Positions 16,865 through 25,162 of a DNA stretch of 44,264 bases are shown one piece after another. Location of the stretch: contig DWZK01000093.1 of NCBI GenBank assembly GCA_019117605.1, positions 1 to 44,264 of the forward strand, written 5' to 3'. A model generated the notes under the pieces. It ran no database searches. It saw nothing but the letters and a program-made list of their open reading frames with translations, and was not told the DNA's origin. Both the position numbers and the translations under genes were made by a program. Position 1 is the first letter of the stretch. Every line of letters begins with the position of its first letter. Source of the DNA: Candidatus Intestinimonas stercoravium. GTDB lineage: Bacteria; Bacillota; Clostridia; Oscillospirales; Oscillospiraceae.

Positions 16865-18067
16865 TCATATGATCCCTTTTTCCTTCAGGGCCGCGTACTC
16901 TTCATCCGTCTTGCCCAGGATCCCCTTATATACCGCCTCATCGCTGGCCCCCAGGTCCTGTGCCGGCACCGGGTCGCGGAAGGGCGTCCTGGACATCTTG
17001 AAGGGCGTCATCGTGACCGTGTACCGCCCGATCTTGGGGTGCTCCAGCTCCACCAGTTCTCCGCGCTGTCTGAAATGGGGCTCCTTGAAGCAGTCTTCCA
17101 TCGTGTTCACCGGCGCGCAGGGGATGCGCATCGCCTGGAACTGGGCGATCACCTCGTCCCTGGGCAGCTTGGAGGTGTAATCGTTCACCAGCTTATCCAG
17201 GAACGCGCGGTTCTGCCGCCGGGCCATATTGGTGGCGCAGCGGGGGTCGTCCTTCAGCTCGGGGTGCCCGATGGCATCCAGGATGAGCCAGGCGAATTTG
17301 TCCGAGGAGATGTTCATGTAGAAGGTATCCTTGCCCTCCAGGGTATCGAAGCACCCGGTCATGCCGATCGAAGGGTGTCCGTTGCCGCAGCGGGGCATAT
17401 TCTCTCCGGTGAAGGAATAATAAGTGGCCGCATTCTCTGTGAAGTTCAGGCAGGCGTCCACCATCGCGACATCGATGTGCTGCCCCTTGCCGGAGATGCT
17501 CCGCTCATACAGCGCGGCGAGCACACCGATGGCACACATATACCCGGAGATCTCGTCCACGGCTCCCGGGCCGACCTTGATGCCCGGCTCCCCTTCCCGC
17601 CCGTTCATGGCGATGAGCCCGCCGAATGCCTGGGCGATCCCGTCAAAGGCGGGATAATTGACATATGGGCTGTCCTTCTGCCCATAGCCGGAGATGGAGC
17701 CATAGATGATGCTGGGGTTATACTTGATCACGCTCTCATAATCGAGCTGATATTTCTTCATCACTCCCGCAGCATTGTTCTCCACCAACACATCGCACTC
17801 TTTGACCAGCTCGTAGAACAGCTCCCGCCCCTCGGGCTTGGTATAGTCCAGCGTGATGCTGCGCTTGTTGCGGTTGAATGCGTGGTACCAGCCAGACTCT
17901 CCGTTCTTGAACGGCGCGAAGGTCCTGCCGTCATCACCAGTCCCGATACGCTCGATCTTCCAAACGTCCGCTCCCAAGTCGCTCAAGATCTGACAGGTCG
18001 TCGGCCCGGCCAGGAACCGGGTCACATCGAGAACGCGGAGCCCCTTCAAGCAGGTGTTTTCAAACAT
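16865..18067 (-). CDS. CaiB/BaiF family III CoA-transferase, third copy
   Basis: A 400-residue CoA-transferase. Motifs: LKGLRVLDVTRFLAG at the start, SDLGADVWKIER near 30, FNRNKRSITLDY near 62, VENNAAGVMKKYQLDYE near 95 and PGAVDEISGYMC near 168 with the catalytic-type Asp. Start ATG at 18067 is preceded by GGGAGGCG. It is the first gene of a CaiB-dehydrogenase-dehydrogenase operon (18067 to 14439). A GTCCA-N4-TGGAC dyad lies about 110 bp upstream. It probably transfers CoA to the acid used by the two following dehydrogenases. Confidence 0.9.
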   Translation of the reverse strand: MFENTCLKGLRVLDVTRFLAGPTTCQILSDLGADVWKIERIGTGDDGRTFAPFKNGESGWYHAFNRNKRSITLDYTKPEGRELFYELVKECDVLVENNAAGVMKKYQLDYESVIKYNPSIIYGSISGYGQKDSPYVNYPAFDGIAQAFGGLIAMNGREGEPGIKVGPGAVDEISGYMCAIGVLAALYERSISGKGQHIDVAMVDACLNFTENAATYYSFTGENMPRCGNGHPSIGMTGCFDTLEGKDTFYMNISSDKFAWLILDAIGHPELKDDPRCATNMARRQNRAFLDKLVNDYTSKLPRDEVIAQFQAMRIPCAPVNTMEDCFKEPHFRQRGELVELEHPKIGRYTVTMTPFKMSRTPFRDPVPAQDLGASDEAVYKGILGKTDEEYAALKEKGII

Positions 18068-18129
18068 AGGCGATCACGCCTCCCTTTCATGATTCGTTCG
18101 TACTTTACATCTCCGCTGCTGCTATCTAA

Positions 18130-18191
18130 ACTATACCCTCCTTCTTATCGCAAGAGAAGGAACAAACGCCCCCTCGTGTCCACGTCTGGAC
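18130..18191 (-). promoter_or_regulatory. Candidate activated promoter of CaiB-ACAD-ACAD operon with GTCCA-N4-TGGAC dyad
   Basis: On the minus strand TATAGT (18130-18135) can serve as -10; no good -35 stands 17 bp upstream. The dyad GTCCA-CGTC-TGGAC is at 18178-18191, leaving 42 bp between dyad and -10. A related inverted element TGGA-TCG-TCCA is at 18200-18210. The same dyad with almost the same distance (43 bp) precedes the mutase operon. This suggests one activator for both; which regulator is unknown. Confidence 0.45.
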
Positions 18192-18326
18192 GTTTCGTGT
18201 GGATCGTCCATTATTTTTCCGTCCAACTCCCCCGATTTTTTGGTCATTCTATACGATCCGCTCCGTCTCTCTCCGTCCAGGCCATCTTCCATCCGCCTTT
18301 TCAGGGAACTGTTTGGACATGAAAAG

Positions 18327-18365
18327 AGCCCCTGCCTTCCAAGGTATCCTTCAGAAAGCAGGAGC
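18327..18365 (-). terminator. Intrinsic terminator of the TetR gene
   Basis: On the minus strand an imperfect GC-rich stem (GCTCCTGC... with ...GCAGGGGC) is followed by CTCTTTTC about 75 bp after the TetR stop. The rest of 18192-18437 shows no gene. Confidence 0.55.
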
Positions 18366-18437
18366 TGTCTTTACCATCAAAGAAAGGGCGTGCCCTTCCC
18401 TGTCGCGTCTATATGAGAGACGGGCCCTCGTTCGCTT

Positions 18438-18998
18438 TTATGTCTCCCATTCCTCAGGCCGCAGTGGGAGGAAGTCCCGTATCGCCTTCGGCATACAGCG
18501 GAGGAGCCGTTTCGCCTGCAGCTCCGGCGGGGTCTCCATGCCTGAAGAGACCCACTCGATATACATGTTCGAGGCAGCGTACGCGTTGAACTTCAGGGCA
18601 AACTCGACTTCGTCCGTGATATTCTGTTCTCCATAGTGGCGAGAGATGCACTTCTTGTAATAGTGATAGTTCTGCTGGTAGATCGCCTCTGAGAGAGAGT
18701 TTTGTCCCGCCAGCTTGCAGGCCTGCATGAGGAAGCTCTTGATCTTGATCGCCTCCTGGTGCAGCTTTACCAGATAGGGGAAGTAGCCCTGTGTCTCTAC
18801 CAGCTTGCGCTCTCCCGCCAATGTATGCAGGAATATCCAGTAGATCAAGTCGTTCTTATCCCGGAAGTGATTATAAAATGTACCCCGGCCGGCGCCAGCC
18901 CTCTGTACGATCTCCGTCACTGTGATCTTATGGAGCGGCTTCTCCTTGTTCAGGGCGATCAGCGCATCAGCAAACAAACGTTCGACATTGATCGGCAT
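18438..18998 (-). CDS. TetR-family transcriptional regulator
   Basis: A 186-residue regulator. The DNA-binding helix-turn-helix is at about residues 24-46: ITVTEIVQRAGAGRGTFYNHF, followed by the DKNDLIYWIF linker typical of the family. The ligand domain (residues 60-186) is helical and has no recognisable subtype beyond a TetR_C-like LVKLHQEAIK stretch. The ATG has GGGGGGAAG upstream. It sits between the CaiB operon and the mutase operon, so it is a natural candidate to control one or both, sensing an acyl-CoA or acid; this is inference. Confidence 0.88.
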   Translation of the reverse strand: MPINVERLFADALIALNKEKPLHKITVTEIVQRAGAGRGTFYNHFRDKNDLIYWIFLHTLAGERKLVETQGYFPYLVKLHQEAIKIKSFLMQACKLAGQNSLSEAIYQQNYHYYKKCISRHYGEQNITDEVEFALKFNAYAASNMYIEWVSSGMETPPELQAKRLLRCMPKAIRDFLPLRPEEWET

Positions 18999-19102
18999 AA
19001 ACTTCCCCCCAGTATAATTTATCCGTTTATCTTCAGACGTCGAAAAAATTACACATCAGGTCCCAAAGTGCCCCCGGACAGATCCCGCTGTCCAGATGCA
19101 AA

Positions 19103-19136
19103 AATGTAGATGTCTCATGGATGAGACATCTACATT
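19103..19136 (-). terminator. Intrinsic terminator of the mutase operon
   Basis: Arms 19103-19118 and 19121-19136 are perfect reverse complements (16 bp, the two central pairs form the turn). On the minus strand the stem is followed by TTTTTGC. It lies 107 bp after the nitroreductase stop and ahead of the TetR gene, so it ends the six-gene operon and isolates TetR. Confidence 0.75.
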
Positions 19137-19242
19137 CTACCATATCAGGAGGAATATGTCCAATGCCCGGCCTGGATCTCGGACCATTCCTATTTTGCAT
19201 TTCTAGCGTACGCGGCACTGCTGCCGCCCTTCTGGAAGGGCG

Positions 19243-19902
19243 TTAAAACCCGACCCACTGCGTGATCTGCGCCACGTCCTCACGCGTGCTGACCACCTGA
19301 TTGGCTGGGAATCCCGGATCGGGGTAGCCCAATGCGATGCCGACGGCCGGCCGCCTGTCCTCCGGCAGGGAGAGCACCTCCCGGATGCCGCGCTGCAGCA
19401 TGACCGCCTGGCTCTGGACACAGGTCCCCAGGCCATATGCCATCGCGGCATAGCACAGGTTCTGTGTCAGACACCCGATGTCCAGCCGGGACACCAACGG
19501 GTCGACCGTCGTATCCTCCAGGATGAGGACCAATACCGGCGCGTCAAAGAAGCGGAAGCCGCGCTCCAGCCACCATGTGCGGCGCGCTTTATCTTCCCGT
19601 TGGATGTCCATGGCTTTGAAGAGCTGTTTCGCGATGGCGACCCGCCTCGTCCGATAGGCTCCGCCGAATTCCGGCTCCGGCACATCGAATGGCACGCCGG
19701 CCCTGAGGTCCTCGATGTTTCGTTCCCGGATCGCATCCAGCGGCGCACCGGTCACCACGGTGAGCTCCCAGGGCTGCATATTCAGTGCCGACACCGCCCG
19801 TGTCGCCAGCTCCAGGACGCCGTGTATCGTTTCTTGGGACACCGGCTCTTGCAGATAGCCCCGTATGGACCGTCTCCCCAGGATCGCTTCCTTCAGTTCC
19901 AT
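19243..19902 (-). CDS. Nitroreductase-family flavoprotein, last gene of mutase operon
   Basis: A 219-residue FMN nitroreductase: ILGRRSIRGYLQEPV at residues 8-22, ALNMQPWELTVV near 39-50 and GIALGYPDPGFPANQVV near the C-terminus, with a family-typical LCYAAMAYGLGTCVQSQAV helix. The gap to the MeaB stop is 30 bp and AAAGGAG precedes the ATG, so it is co-transcribed with the mutase genes. A flavin enzyme in a B12 operon might reduce cob(II)alamin or an enoyl substrate; neither can be shown from sequence. It differs clearly from the shorter copy at 6908. Confidence 0.85.
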   Translation of the reverse strand: MELKEAILGRRSIRGYLQEPVSQETIHGVLELATRAVSALNMQPWELTVVTGAPLDAIRERNIEDLRAGVPFDVPEPEFGGAYRTRRVAIAKQLFKAMDIQREDKARRTWWLERGFRFFDAPVLVLILEDTTVDPLVSRLDIGCLTQNLCYAAMAYGLGTCVQSQAVMLQRGIREVLSLPEDRRPAVGIALGYPDPGFPANQVVSTREDVAQITQWVGF

Positions 19903-19932
19903 AAGCCGCTCCTTTCTATCCCCACCTGTATG

Positions 19933-20892
19933 TCACCGCTCTTCTTCGTCCGCCCCGCCGCCGAAGGGCTCCCCCAAACGGATCTGCCCTCCGAGCAGGG
20001 CCGCCGCCTCCTGCGGGGTCAGTTCCCCAGCAGATACCCTGTCCGCCAGCCGGGCGACTTGCCCCTTCACCGCTTCCTTCCAGCGTGAGAGCGCCCCGCT
20101 GAAGATCTCATCTTCGATCCGGGCCCGCTCTCTGGCTCCCCGCGTCCCCTCCGACCTGGCATACGCCGACTCGATCGCAGACAGGAGCTCCTCTATCCCC
20201 CTCCCCTTCGAAGCGGCGGTCCGCACCAGCATGGGGCGGCGCTCTGCCGGAAGCAGGTCGAGCATCGCCGACAGCTGGAGATGGAGGCTCCCGGCTCCCG
20301 GCCTGTCCATCTTGTTCAAAACGAATATGTCCGCGATCTCCTGTATGCCGGCCTTGGCCAGCTGGATGTCATCCCCGTTTCCCGGCGCCAGGACCACAGC
20401 AGTCACATCCGTAAAATTCCGGATTTCGGTCTCGCCTTGTCCCGCTCCAAGGCTCTCCAGGAGGATCACGTCAAAGCCGAACGCCTTATACAGGTAGAGC
20501 GCATCCTTGGCCCCCTGAGAGATGCCGCCCAGCTCTCCACGGCTGGCGAAGGAGCGGATGAAAACGCCCGGGTCACCGCTGTGCCGTCCCATGCGGAGAC
20601 GGTCCCCCAGCAGCGCGCCTCCGGTATAGGGGGAGCTGGGGTCCACTGCCAGGACCCCTACAGTGGCCCCCTCTTCCCGGTAGGCGGAGATGAGGCAGTC
20701 CACCAGGGTGGATTTTCCCGCTCCGCCCGCCCCAGTGAGCCCGACGACCATGCAGTCCTTCCCCGCGTCCCGGTAGGCGGCCCTCATCACCAGCGGCTTC
20801 TCCTGCCCATCGTTCTCCACGATGGTGATCGCCCGTGCGAGCGCTCTCCAGTCATGCGCCTGGAACCGCTCCAGAAGGTCCCCGGCCTTCAT
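19933..20892 (-). CDS. meaB: MeaB/ArgK-type GTPase, chaperone of B12-dependent acyl-CoA mutase
   Basis: The track ORF starts at 21003, inside the B12-subunit gene; the ATG at 20892 has GGAGGTG upstream and gives MKAGDLLERFQ, the usual family start (319 residues). Motifs: P-loop TGAGGAGKST near 53-62, DPSSP near 91, SFASRGELGG, LESLGAGQGETEI near 165, and NKMDR near 215. Most family members read GVPGAGKST and VGVGQSE, so the P-loop and switch stretches deviate slightly. MeaB loads and protects adenosylcobalamin on methylmalonyl-, isobutyryl- and related mutases. It follows the B12 subunit by 40 bp, which supports a working B12 mutase in this operon. Confidence 0.93.
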   Translation of the reverse strand: MKAGDLLERFQAHDWRALARAITIVENDGQEKPLVMRAAYRDAGKDCMVVGLTGAGGAGKSTLVDCLISAYREEGATVGVLAVDPSSPYTGGALLGDRLRMGRHSGDPGVFIRSFASRGELGGISQGAKDALYLYKAFGFDVILLESLGAGQGETEIRNFTDVTAVVLAPGNGDDIQLAKAGIQEIADIFVLNKMDRPGAGSLHLQLSAMLDLLPAERRPMLVRTAASKGRGIEELLSAIESAYARSEGTRGARERARIEDEIFSGALSRWKEAVKGQVARLADRVSAGELTPQEAAALLGGQIRLGEPFGGGADEEER

Positions 20893-20932
20893 CTCCGCGC
20901 ACCTCCTCCCTGGAGCCGCAGGAGCGCCCGCG

Positions 20933-21334
20933 CTACGATGGCCGCTGTCCCACGAGCTCATAGACTTTTTCCACGCATGCGCCGACAGGGCTCCCTGTCC
21001 CAAAGCAGGCCTTGACTCCCATCTCCAGCAGCGCCTCCCGGTCGGCCCGGGTGAGCAGGCCGCCGCAAAAAACGGGGATATCCGCCTCCATGCGGCGCAG
21101 CTCCTCCAATATCTTCCGGCAGATGATCGGCAGGCTCCCAGTCAGGTCGGACACGCCGATCACATCCACATCCTCCGCCACTGCCGTACGGGCGATGGCC
21201 GCCTCCGACTGGTATCTGCCGGTATAGAGGACCTCCATCCCGGCGTCGCGAAATGCGGTCATCATGGTCAAAGCGCCCCGCTCATGGATATCACAGCCCG
21301 CCTTGGCCACCAAAACTCTGATCTTCCTCGGCAT
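20933..21334 (-). CDS. Cobalamin-binding small subunit of acyl-CoA mutase
   Basis: A 133-residue B12-binding domain. The base-off/His-on signature is clear: KAGCDIHERG with D15, H17 (lower axial ligand of cobalt) and G20, plus K11, the counterpart of the Lys near the cobalt in methylmalonyl-CoA mutase. Further family motifs: GVSDLTGSLP near 60 and FCGGLLT near 90. It is a stand-alone subunit, as in archaeal and some bacterial two-subunit mutases. It is separated by 45 bp from the large subunit and by 40 bp from MeaB. B12 binding is well supported; substrate is set by the large subunit. Confidence 0.93.
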   Translation of the reverse strand: MPRKIRVLVAKAGCDIHERGALTMMTAFRDAGMEVLYTGRYQSEAAIARTAVAEDVDVIGVSDLTGSLPIICRKILEELRRMEADIPVFCGGLLTRADREALLEMGVKACFGTGSPVGACVEKVYELVGQRPS

Positions 21335-21379
21335 CGATGTTCACCCCCCGCCGCTCTGTTTCGGCCGTATTTCTTCTCC

Positions 21380-23071
21380 CTATGCCGGCAGGTCCCGCAG
21401 GGCCTGCTCCACATGGTCCGGCGTAGGTATCATGTCCACAGGGTCATATCCCAGTCCATAGGCCAGCCGCACGATACCGCACACTTCTCCGATGGTCAGG
21501 CCGGCTTTTCCGCCGTCTATGACCGCTCTGGAGATATTGGCCCCGGTCTTCGTATCCTGATAGAGCCTTCGGATGGCCCGGGCTACCGCTTCCTGATCTC
21601 GGGACGCCCGGAATGCTTTCACCTCGGCCACGCGCTCCTGGCGCACCTGTTCCGGCGGGACGGTATAGGCGCAGTCGGCGATCGCCTGATTCACAGGCCC
21701 ATCCTCTCCCTGGAAAGCGTTGAGGCCAACGATCAGGCGTTTCCCCTCTTCCCGCTCGCGCTGGACCCGCAGGCGGTCCTGCTCCATGACCCCGCGGAGC
21801 CATCCGCTCTCCAGACAGGCATAGATCCCCCCGTTCTCCTCCATCTCCCTCAGGTATGCGTTGGCCTCCTCTTCCAGCTTGTCCGTCAGCCATTCCAGGT
21901 AATACGAGCCCCCCAGCGGGTCCGCAGTAAGGGGCACATTGGCCTCATGGGCCAGGATGTGCTGCATATCCAAGGTGAACATCCGCGCCTCGTAAGAGGG
22001 CAGGCCCACTGCCTCGTCGATGCTGCACGCATCGATGGAGTTCACTCCGCCCAGGACGCCGGCCAGGGTCTGGATGGTCACGCGGGCCGCATTGTTCAGC
22101 GGTTTCTGCGCCTGGAGCGACAGCCCGGAGGTCCGTATCCCGATCTTCAGCATCATGGTGGACTTCTTCTGGGCTCCGAAGCGCTCCCTGGCCACTTTGG
22201 CCCACATGCGCCGTGCCGCCCGGAACTTGGCGATGCTCTCGAAAAAGTCGGACTCCGCGTCCATCGCCACCACCATGGGCCCGAACTCATCGATCGTATG
22301 ACCGCGCTTGCAGAAGTCTTCTATGATCGCCGTACAAACAGCGATCACCTCGCCCAGTTCGTGGATCGCGTTCATCCCTGCCTGGCACGGATCGATCCCA
22401 TTGGGGACCACGGGCCTCCACTTCGGCGTGTGTTCCAGACAGTACTCGATGTGGTCCATCAGCACCCTGCGCTCGATCTCAGTGGGCCAGGACGGGTCCC
22501 CATAGACGAGCTTGCTCCGGACCGGATCGGCGATGTCGGTCCCCAGGAGCTTGCTGATGTCTCCGCCTCTGTTCTCGATCATAGCCACGAGCAGCCCGTG
22601 GAAATAGATGGCGTCCAGCACGTTCATGAAGCCGCCTTCGTACACGGTGTTCTCCAGCGGCAGCCCGTCCAGCATGGTCTCATAGGTGTTGATGGCATAC
22701 GAGGCGATGCCGCCGCAGAACATCGCGGAAAGCGCCAGCGGATGGTCCGGATCCAGCCCGTTCTGTGTGGGCAAGTCGCAGGTCAGGCGCAGGTCGTTCA
22801 TCCCGTTCTCGATATAGGATCTGAACGCCGCGTTGGTGGACTCCGGCGTATCATAGCTGACCAGGAACGCTTTCAGCCACAGGCGGTCACGGTACATCTT
22901 GGGGTAGATCCCGCGGGTGAAGGGATAGCTGCCGGGGTCGGAGATGTCCTCTTCATAACGGCTCTTGACATCCTCCGGCGTATAGACCGGCTCGACATAG
23001 ATGCCGCTCTGCGTCTCCTCTCTGACCAGCCCGCCCTCATCTCGGTCCAGCTTCACCACGTTTTCACTCAT
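21380..23071 (-). CDS. Acyl-CoA mutase large subunit, atypical active site
   Basis: A 563-residue TIM-barrel catalytic subunit of the methylmalonyl-CoA mutase superfamily: DLPTQNGLDPDHP near 99-111, SIDEAVGLPS near 350-359, DPLGGSYY near 384-391 and GLTIGEVCG near the end. Aligned by hand without gaps to remembered Propionibacterium MutB, with constant offset 17 between residues 197 and 370, the pocket residues change: Y89 to L70, Q197 to I180, R207 to Y190, Y243 to I226, H244 to D227, H328 to G311, Q330 to R313, N366 to C349; only E370 (E353) stays. The B12 subunit is intact. Not methylmalonyl-CoA mutase by these criteria; a new substrate is likely. Third gene of the operon, 32 bp after the crotonase stop. 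Confidence 0.88.
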   Translation of the reverse strand: MSENVVKLDRDEGGLVREETQSGIYVEPVYTPEDVKSRYEEDISDPGSYPFTRGIYPKMYRDRLWLKAFLVSYDTPESTNAAFRSYIENGMNDLRLTCDLPTQNGLDPDHPLALSAMFCGGIASYAINTYETMLDGLPLENTVYEGGFMNVLDAIYFHGLLVAMIENRGGDISKLLGTDIADPVRSKLVYGDPSWPTEIERRVLMDHIEYCLEHTPKWRPVVPNGIDPCQAGMNAIHELGEVIAVCTAIIEDFCKRGHTIDEFGPMVVAMDAESDFFESIAKFRAARRMWAKVARERFGAQKKSTMMLKIGIRTSGLSLQAQKPLNNAARVTIQTLAGVLGGVNSIDACSIDEAVGLPSYEARMFTLDMQHILAHEANVPLTADPLGGSYYLEWLTDKLEEEANAYLREMEENGGIYACLESGWLRGVMEQDRLRVQREREEGKRLIVGLNAFQGEDGPVNQAIADCAYTVPPEQVRQERVAEVKAFRASRDQEAVARAIRRLYQDTKTGANISRAVIDGGKAGLTIGEVCGIVRLAYGLGYDPVDMIPTPDHVEQALRDLPA

Positions 23072-23103
23072 TCAAATGGTCTCTCCCTTCTGCGGGTAGT
23101 GGT

Positions 23104-23889
23104 TCAGCGTCCGATGAATCCTTTGGGCGGACGCTTCTCCAGATATGCTGCATAAGCCTCTTTGGTGTCTTTCGTGGCATAGAGGTGGGCAAAAAGAGCG
23201 CTCTCCATCTGTAAAGCGCGCTGAAGATCGCACTGCATCCCGTCATAGATGGAGGTCTTGATATATCGGATCGCCATAGGCGCCTTAGAGGCGATCTTCT
23301 CCGCCAAGGCGAGCGCCTCATCCATCAGTCGGTCCGCCGGGACCACCCGGTCCACGAGCCCCATCTCGAGCGCCTGGCGGGCCGTGTATCTGTCCCCGGT
23401 ATACATGATCTCCCGGGCCTTCGACATCCCCACGATGCGCGGAAGGCGCTGTGTCCCGCCCCACCCGGGATATACGCCCAGATCTATCTCCGGAGAGCCC
23501 AGCTTCGCGTCGTCCGCAGCGATGCGGATATCACACGCGATCGCGAACTCCACCCCTCCTCCCAGGCAATAGCCGTTGATGGCCGCGATGACCGGGGCTT
23601 TGAAGCGTTCGATCTTCTCCAGCAGTTCTCCGCCCGTGCGGACGAATCCATAGGCGGCGATGACGTCTTTTTCCGCCTCTTCATGGATGTCCCCACCGGC
23701 ACAGAACGCTTTTCCTCCGTGTCCGGTCAGGATGACGCAGCGGATGTCCGGATCTTCATCCATGGCCGCAAATACCTTCTTCATCTCTATCACTGTCTCC
23801 GTGTTCATCGCGTTGAGCACTTCCGGACGGTGGAAAGAAATGATGCCTACCCTGCCCCGCTTTTCATAGAGCAGCCCTCGCAGTTCCAT
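23104..23889 (-). CDS. Enoyl-CoA hydratase/isomerase (crotonase family)
   Basis: The track start is 23916; the ATG at 23889 follows GGGAGGG at better spacing and gives MELRGLLYEKRG (261 residues, normal length). Motifs: HRPEVLNAMN near 22, the oxyanion-hole stretch CAGGDIHEE near 62, GYCLGGGVEFAIACDIRIA near 105, GSPEIDLGVYPGWGGTQRLPR near 132 with the first catalytic Glu in PEI, and a second Glu in AREIMYTG near 158. Both Glu of hydratases are present, so syn-hydration of enoyl-CoA is likely. It is the second gene of the mutase operon, so its substrate is probably the product of the dehydrogenase before it. Confidence 0.9.
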   Translation of the reverse strand: MELRGLLYEKRGRVGIISFHRPEVLNAMNTETVIEMKKVFAAMDEDPDIRCVILTGHGGKAFCAGGDIHEEAEKDVIAAYGFVRTGGELLEKIERFKAPVIAAINGYCLGGGVEFAIACDIRIAADDAKLGSPEIDLGVYPGWGGTQRLPRIVGMSKAREIMYTGDRYTARQALEMGLVDRVVPADRLMDEALALAEKIASKAPMAIRYIKTSIYDGMQCDLQRALQMESALFAHLYATKDTKEAYAAYLEKRPPKGFIGR

Positions 23890-23913
23890 ATCGAGCCCTC
23901 CCACTCGATCGCG

Positions 23914-23945
23914 CATCCGGAGGCCGCTTTCCCGGCCTCCGGATG
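23914..23945 (-). repeat. 13-bp perfect hairpin between dehydrogenase and crotonase genes
   Basis: Arms 23914-23926 and 23933-23945 pair perfectly with a 6-base loop in the 70-bp gap of the mutase operon. No U-run follows on the minus strand. It may be an mRNA-stability or partial-attenuation element that sets the ratio of dehydrogenase to the later genes. Confidence 0.5.
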
Positions 23946-23959
23946 CACCGATCCGCCTG

Positions 23960-25096
23960 TTACTCCTTCTCCAGTTCCCGCGCGATCACGATCCGCTGGA
24001 TCTGGTTCGTCCCTTCAAAGATCTGGAAGATCTTCGAGTCTCTCATCATCTTTTCCACGGGGTACTCCTTGCTGTAGCCGTAACCGCCGAATACCTGGAC
24101 CGCATTCGTCGCCACCTGGACGGCCGCATCGCCACAGAACGCCTTTGCCATCGACGCCTCTTTGCTGGCCTTCTTCCCCGCGTCCAGCACCTGCATCCCA
24201 TTGTACACCAGCAGCTTGGCCGCCTCCGTCTGGATGGCCATATCGGCCAGCATCATCTGGATCGCCTGGTGCCGGATGATCGGCACGCCGAAGGAGGTGC
24301 GCTGCTTGGCGTAGTCCACCGCGGCATCCAATGCCGCGCGGCAGATGCCCGTGGCGATGGCGGCATTGTTCAGCCGTCCGGCATCCAAGCCGGCCAGCGC
24401 GATGTGCATGCCCTTCCCCTCCTCGCCCAGGAGGCAGTCGGCGGGGACCCGCACCTCATCCAGCGCGACATCCGTCGTGTTGGAGAGCCTCAGTCCCATC
24501 TTGTCCTCGTGTTTGCCCACGGTGAGCCCGGGCGTGCCGCGCTCTACGATGAAGGCGGAGATGCCCTTCGCGCCCAGAGCGCGGTCTTTCGTGGCAAAGA
24601 CGATGTAAACGCTGGCCTCCTGTCCGTTGGTCACGAAACATTTGGAGCCGTTGAGCACATAACTATCTCCGTCCCTGCGGTAAGTCGTGCGCATAGCCAC
24701 CGAATCGGAGCCGTTCCCGGGCTCCGTCAGGCAGAAGGATCCAAAGCCGCCCGGCACGATGATATCGCATATCCGGCGCTTCTGCTCTTCGTTCCCGCCG
24801 ATCAGCACACACTTCAGAGCCAGAGACGTGCACAGGATGGTGATAGCGAATCCGGGGTCGGTATACCCCATCTCCTCCAGGAGGAAGCCCATCGTGGTGT
24901 GGTCCAGACCGCTTCCCCCGTATTCCTCCGGGATGTCCAGACAGTGGAACCCCAGCTCGAATGCTTTTTTATAGATATCTACCGGAAATTCTCCGCTCGC
25001 GTCCAGCTCCCGTAATCTGGGCTTGACTTCCCCTTCCATGAAAGCCCCGATCAGTCGCTTCAGCTCGGCCTGGTCCTCTGTCAAAACGATCCCCAT
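23960..25096 (-). CDS. Acyl-CoA dehydrogenase, copy C, first gene of mutase operon
   Basis: The track ORF begins at 25360 in non-coding DNA; the ATG at 25096 with GAAAGGAGACG upstream gives MGIVLTEDQAELKRL and 378 residues, the same as copy A. Motifs: IPEEYGGSGLDHTTMG near 76, CLTEPGNGSDSVAMR near 132, HEDKMGLRLSNTTDV near 190 and catalytic Glu in QIFEGTNQIQ near 355. The high similarity of tail and length to copy A suggests a recent duplication. It is followed by crotonase and mutase genes, so its product or substrate is probably linked to the mutase reaction. No ETF gene is nearby. Confidence 0.9.
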   Translation of the reverse strand: MGIVLTEDQAELKRLIGAFMEGEVKPRLRELDASGEFPVDIYKKAFELGFHCLDIPEEYGGSGLDHTTMGFLLEEMGYTDPGFAITILCTSLALKCVLIGGNEEQKRRICDIIVPGGFGSFCLTEPGNGSDSVAMRTTYRRDGDSYVLNGSKCFVTNGQEASVYIVFATKDRALGAKGISAFIVERGTPGLTVGKHEDKMGLRLSNTTDVALDEVRVPADCLLGEEGKGMHIALAGLDAGRLNNAAIATGICRAALDAAVDYAKQRTSFGVPIIRHQAIQMMLADMAIQTEAAKLLVYNGMQVLDAGKKASKEASMAKAFCGDAAVQVATNAVQVFGGYGYSKEYPVEKMMRDSKIFQIFEGTNQIQRIVIARELEKE

Positions 25097-25162
25097 ATAT
25101 GCTCGTCTCCTTTCTAATCTGGCGATGCCGCCGAATTTTCTGCATTTTCTTCCTGCACTATT

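Noticed and set aside
21380-23071. Plain annotation as methylmalonyl-CoA mutase
   Set aside because: The Tyr/Arg/His substrate residues are absent and there is no epimerase or decarboxylase nearby.
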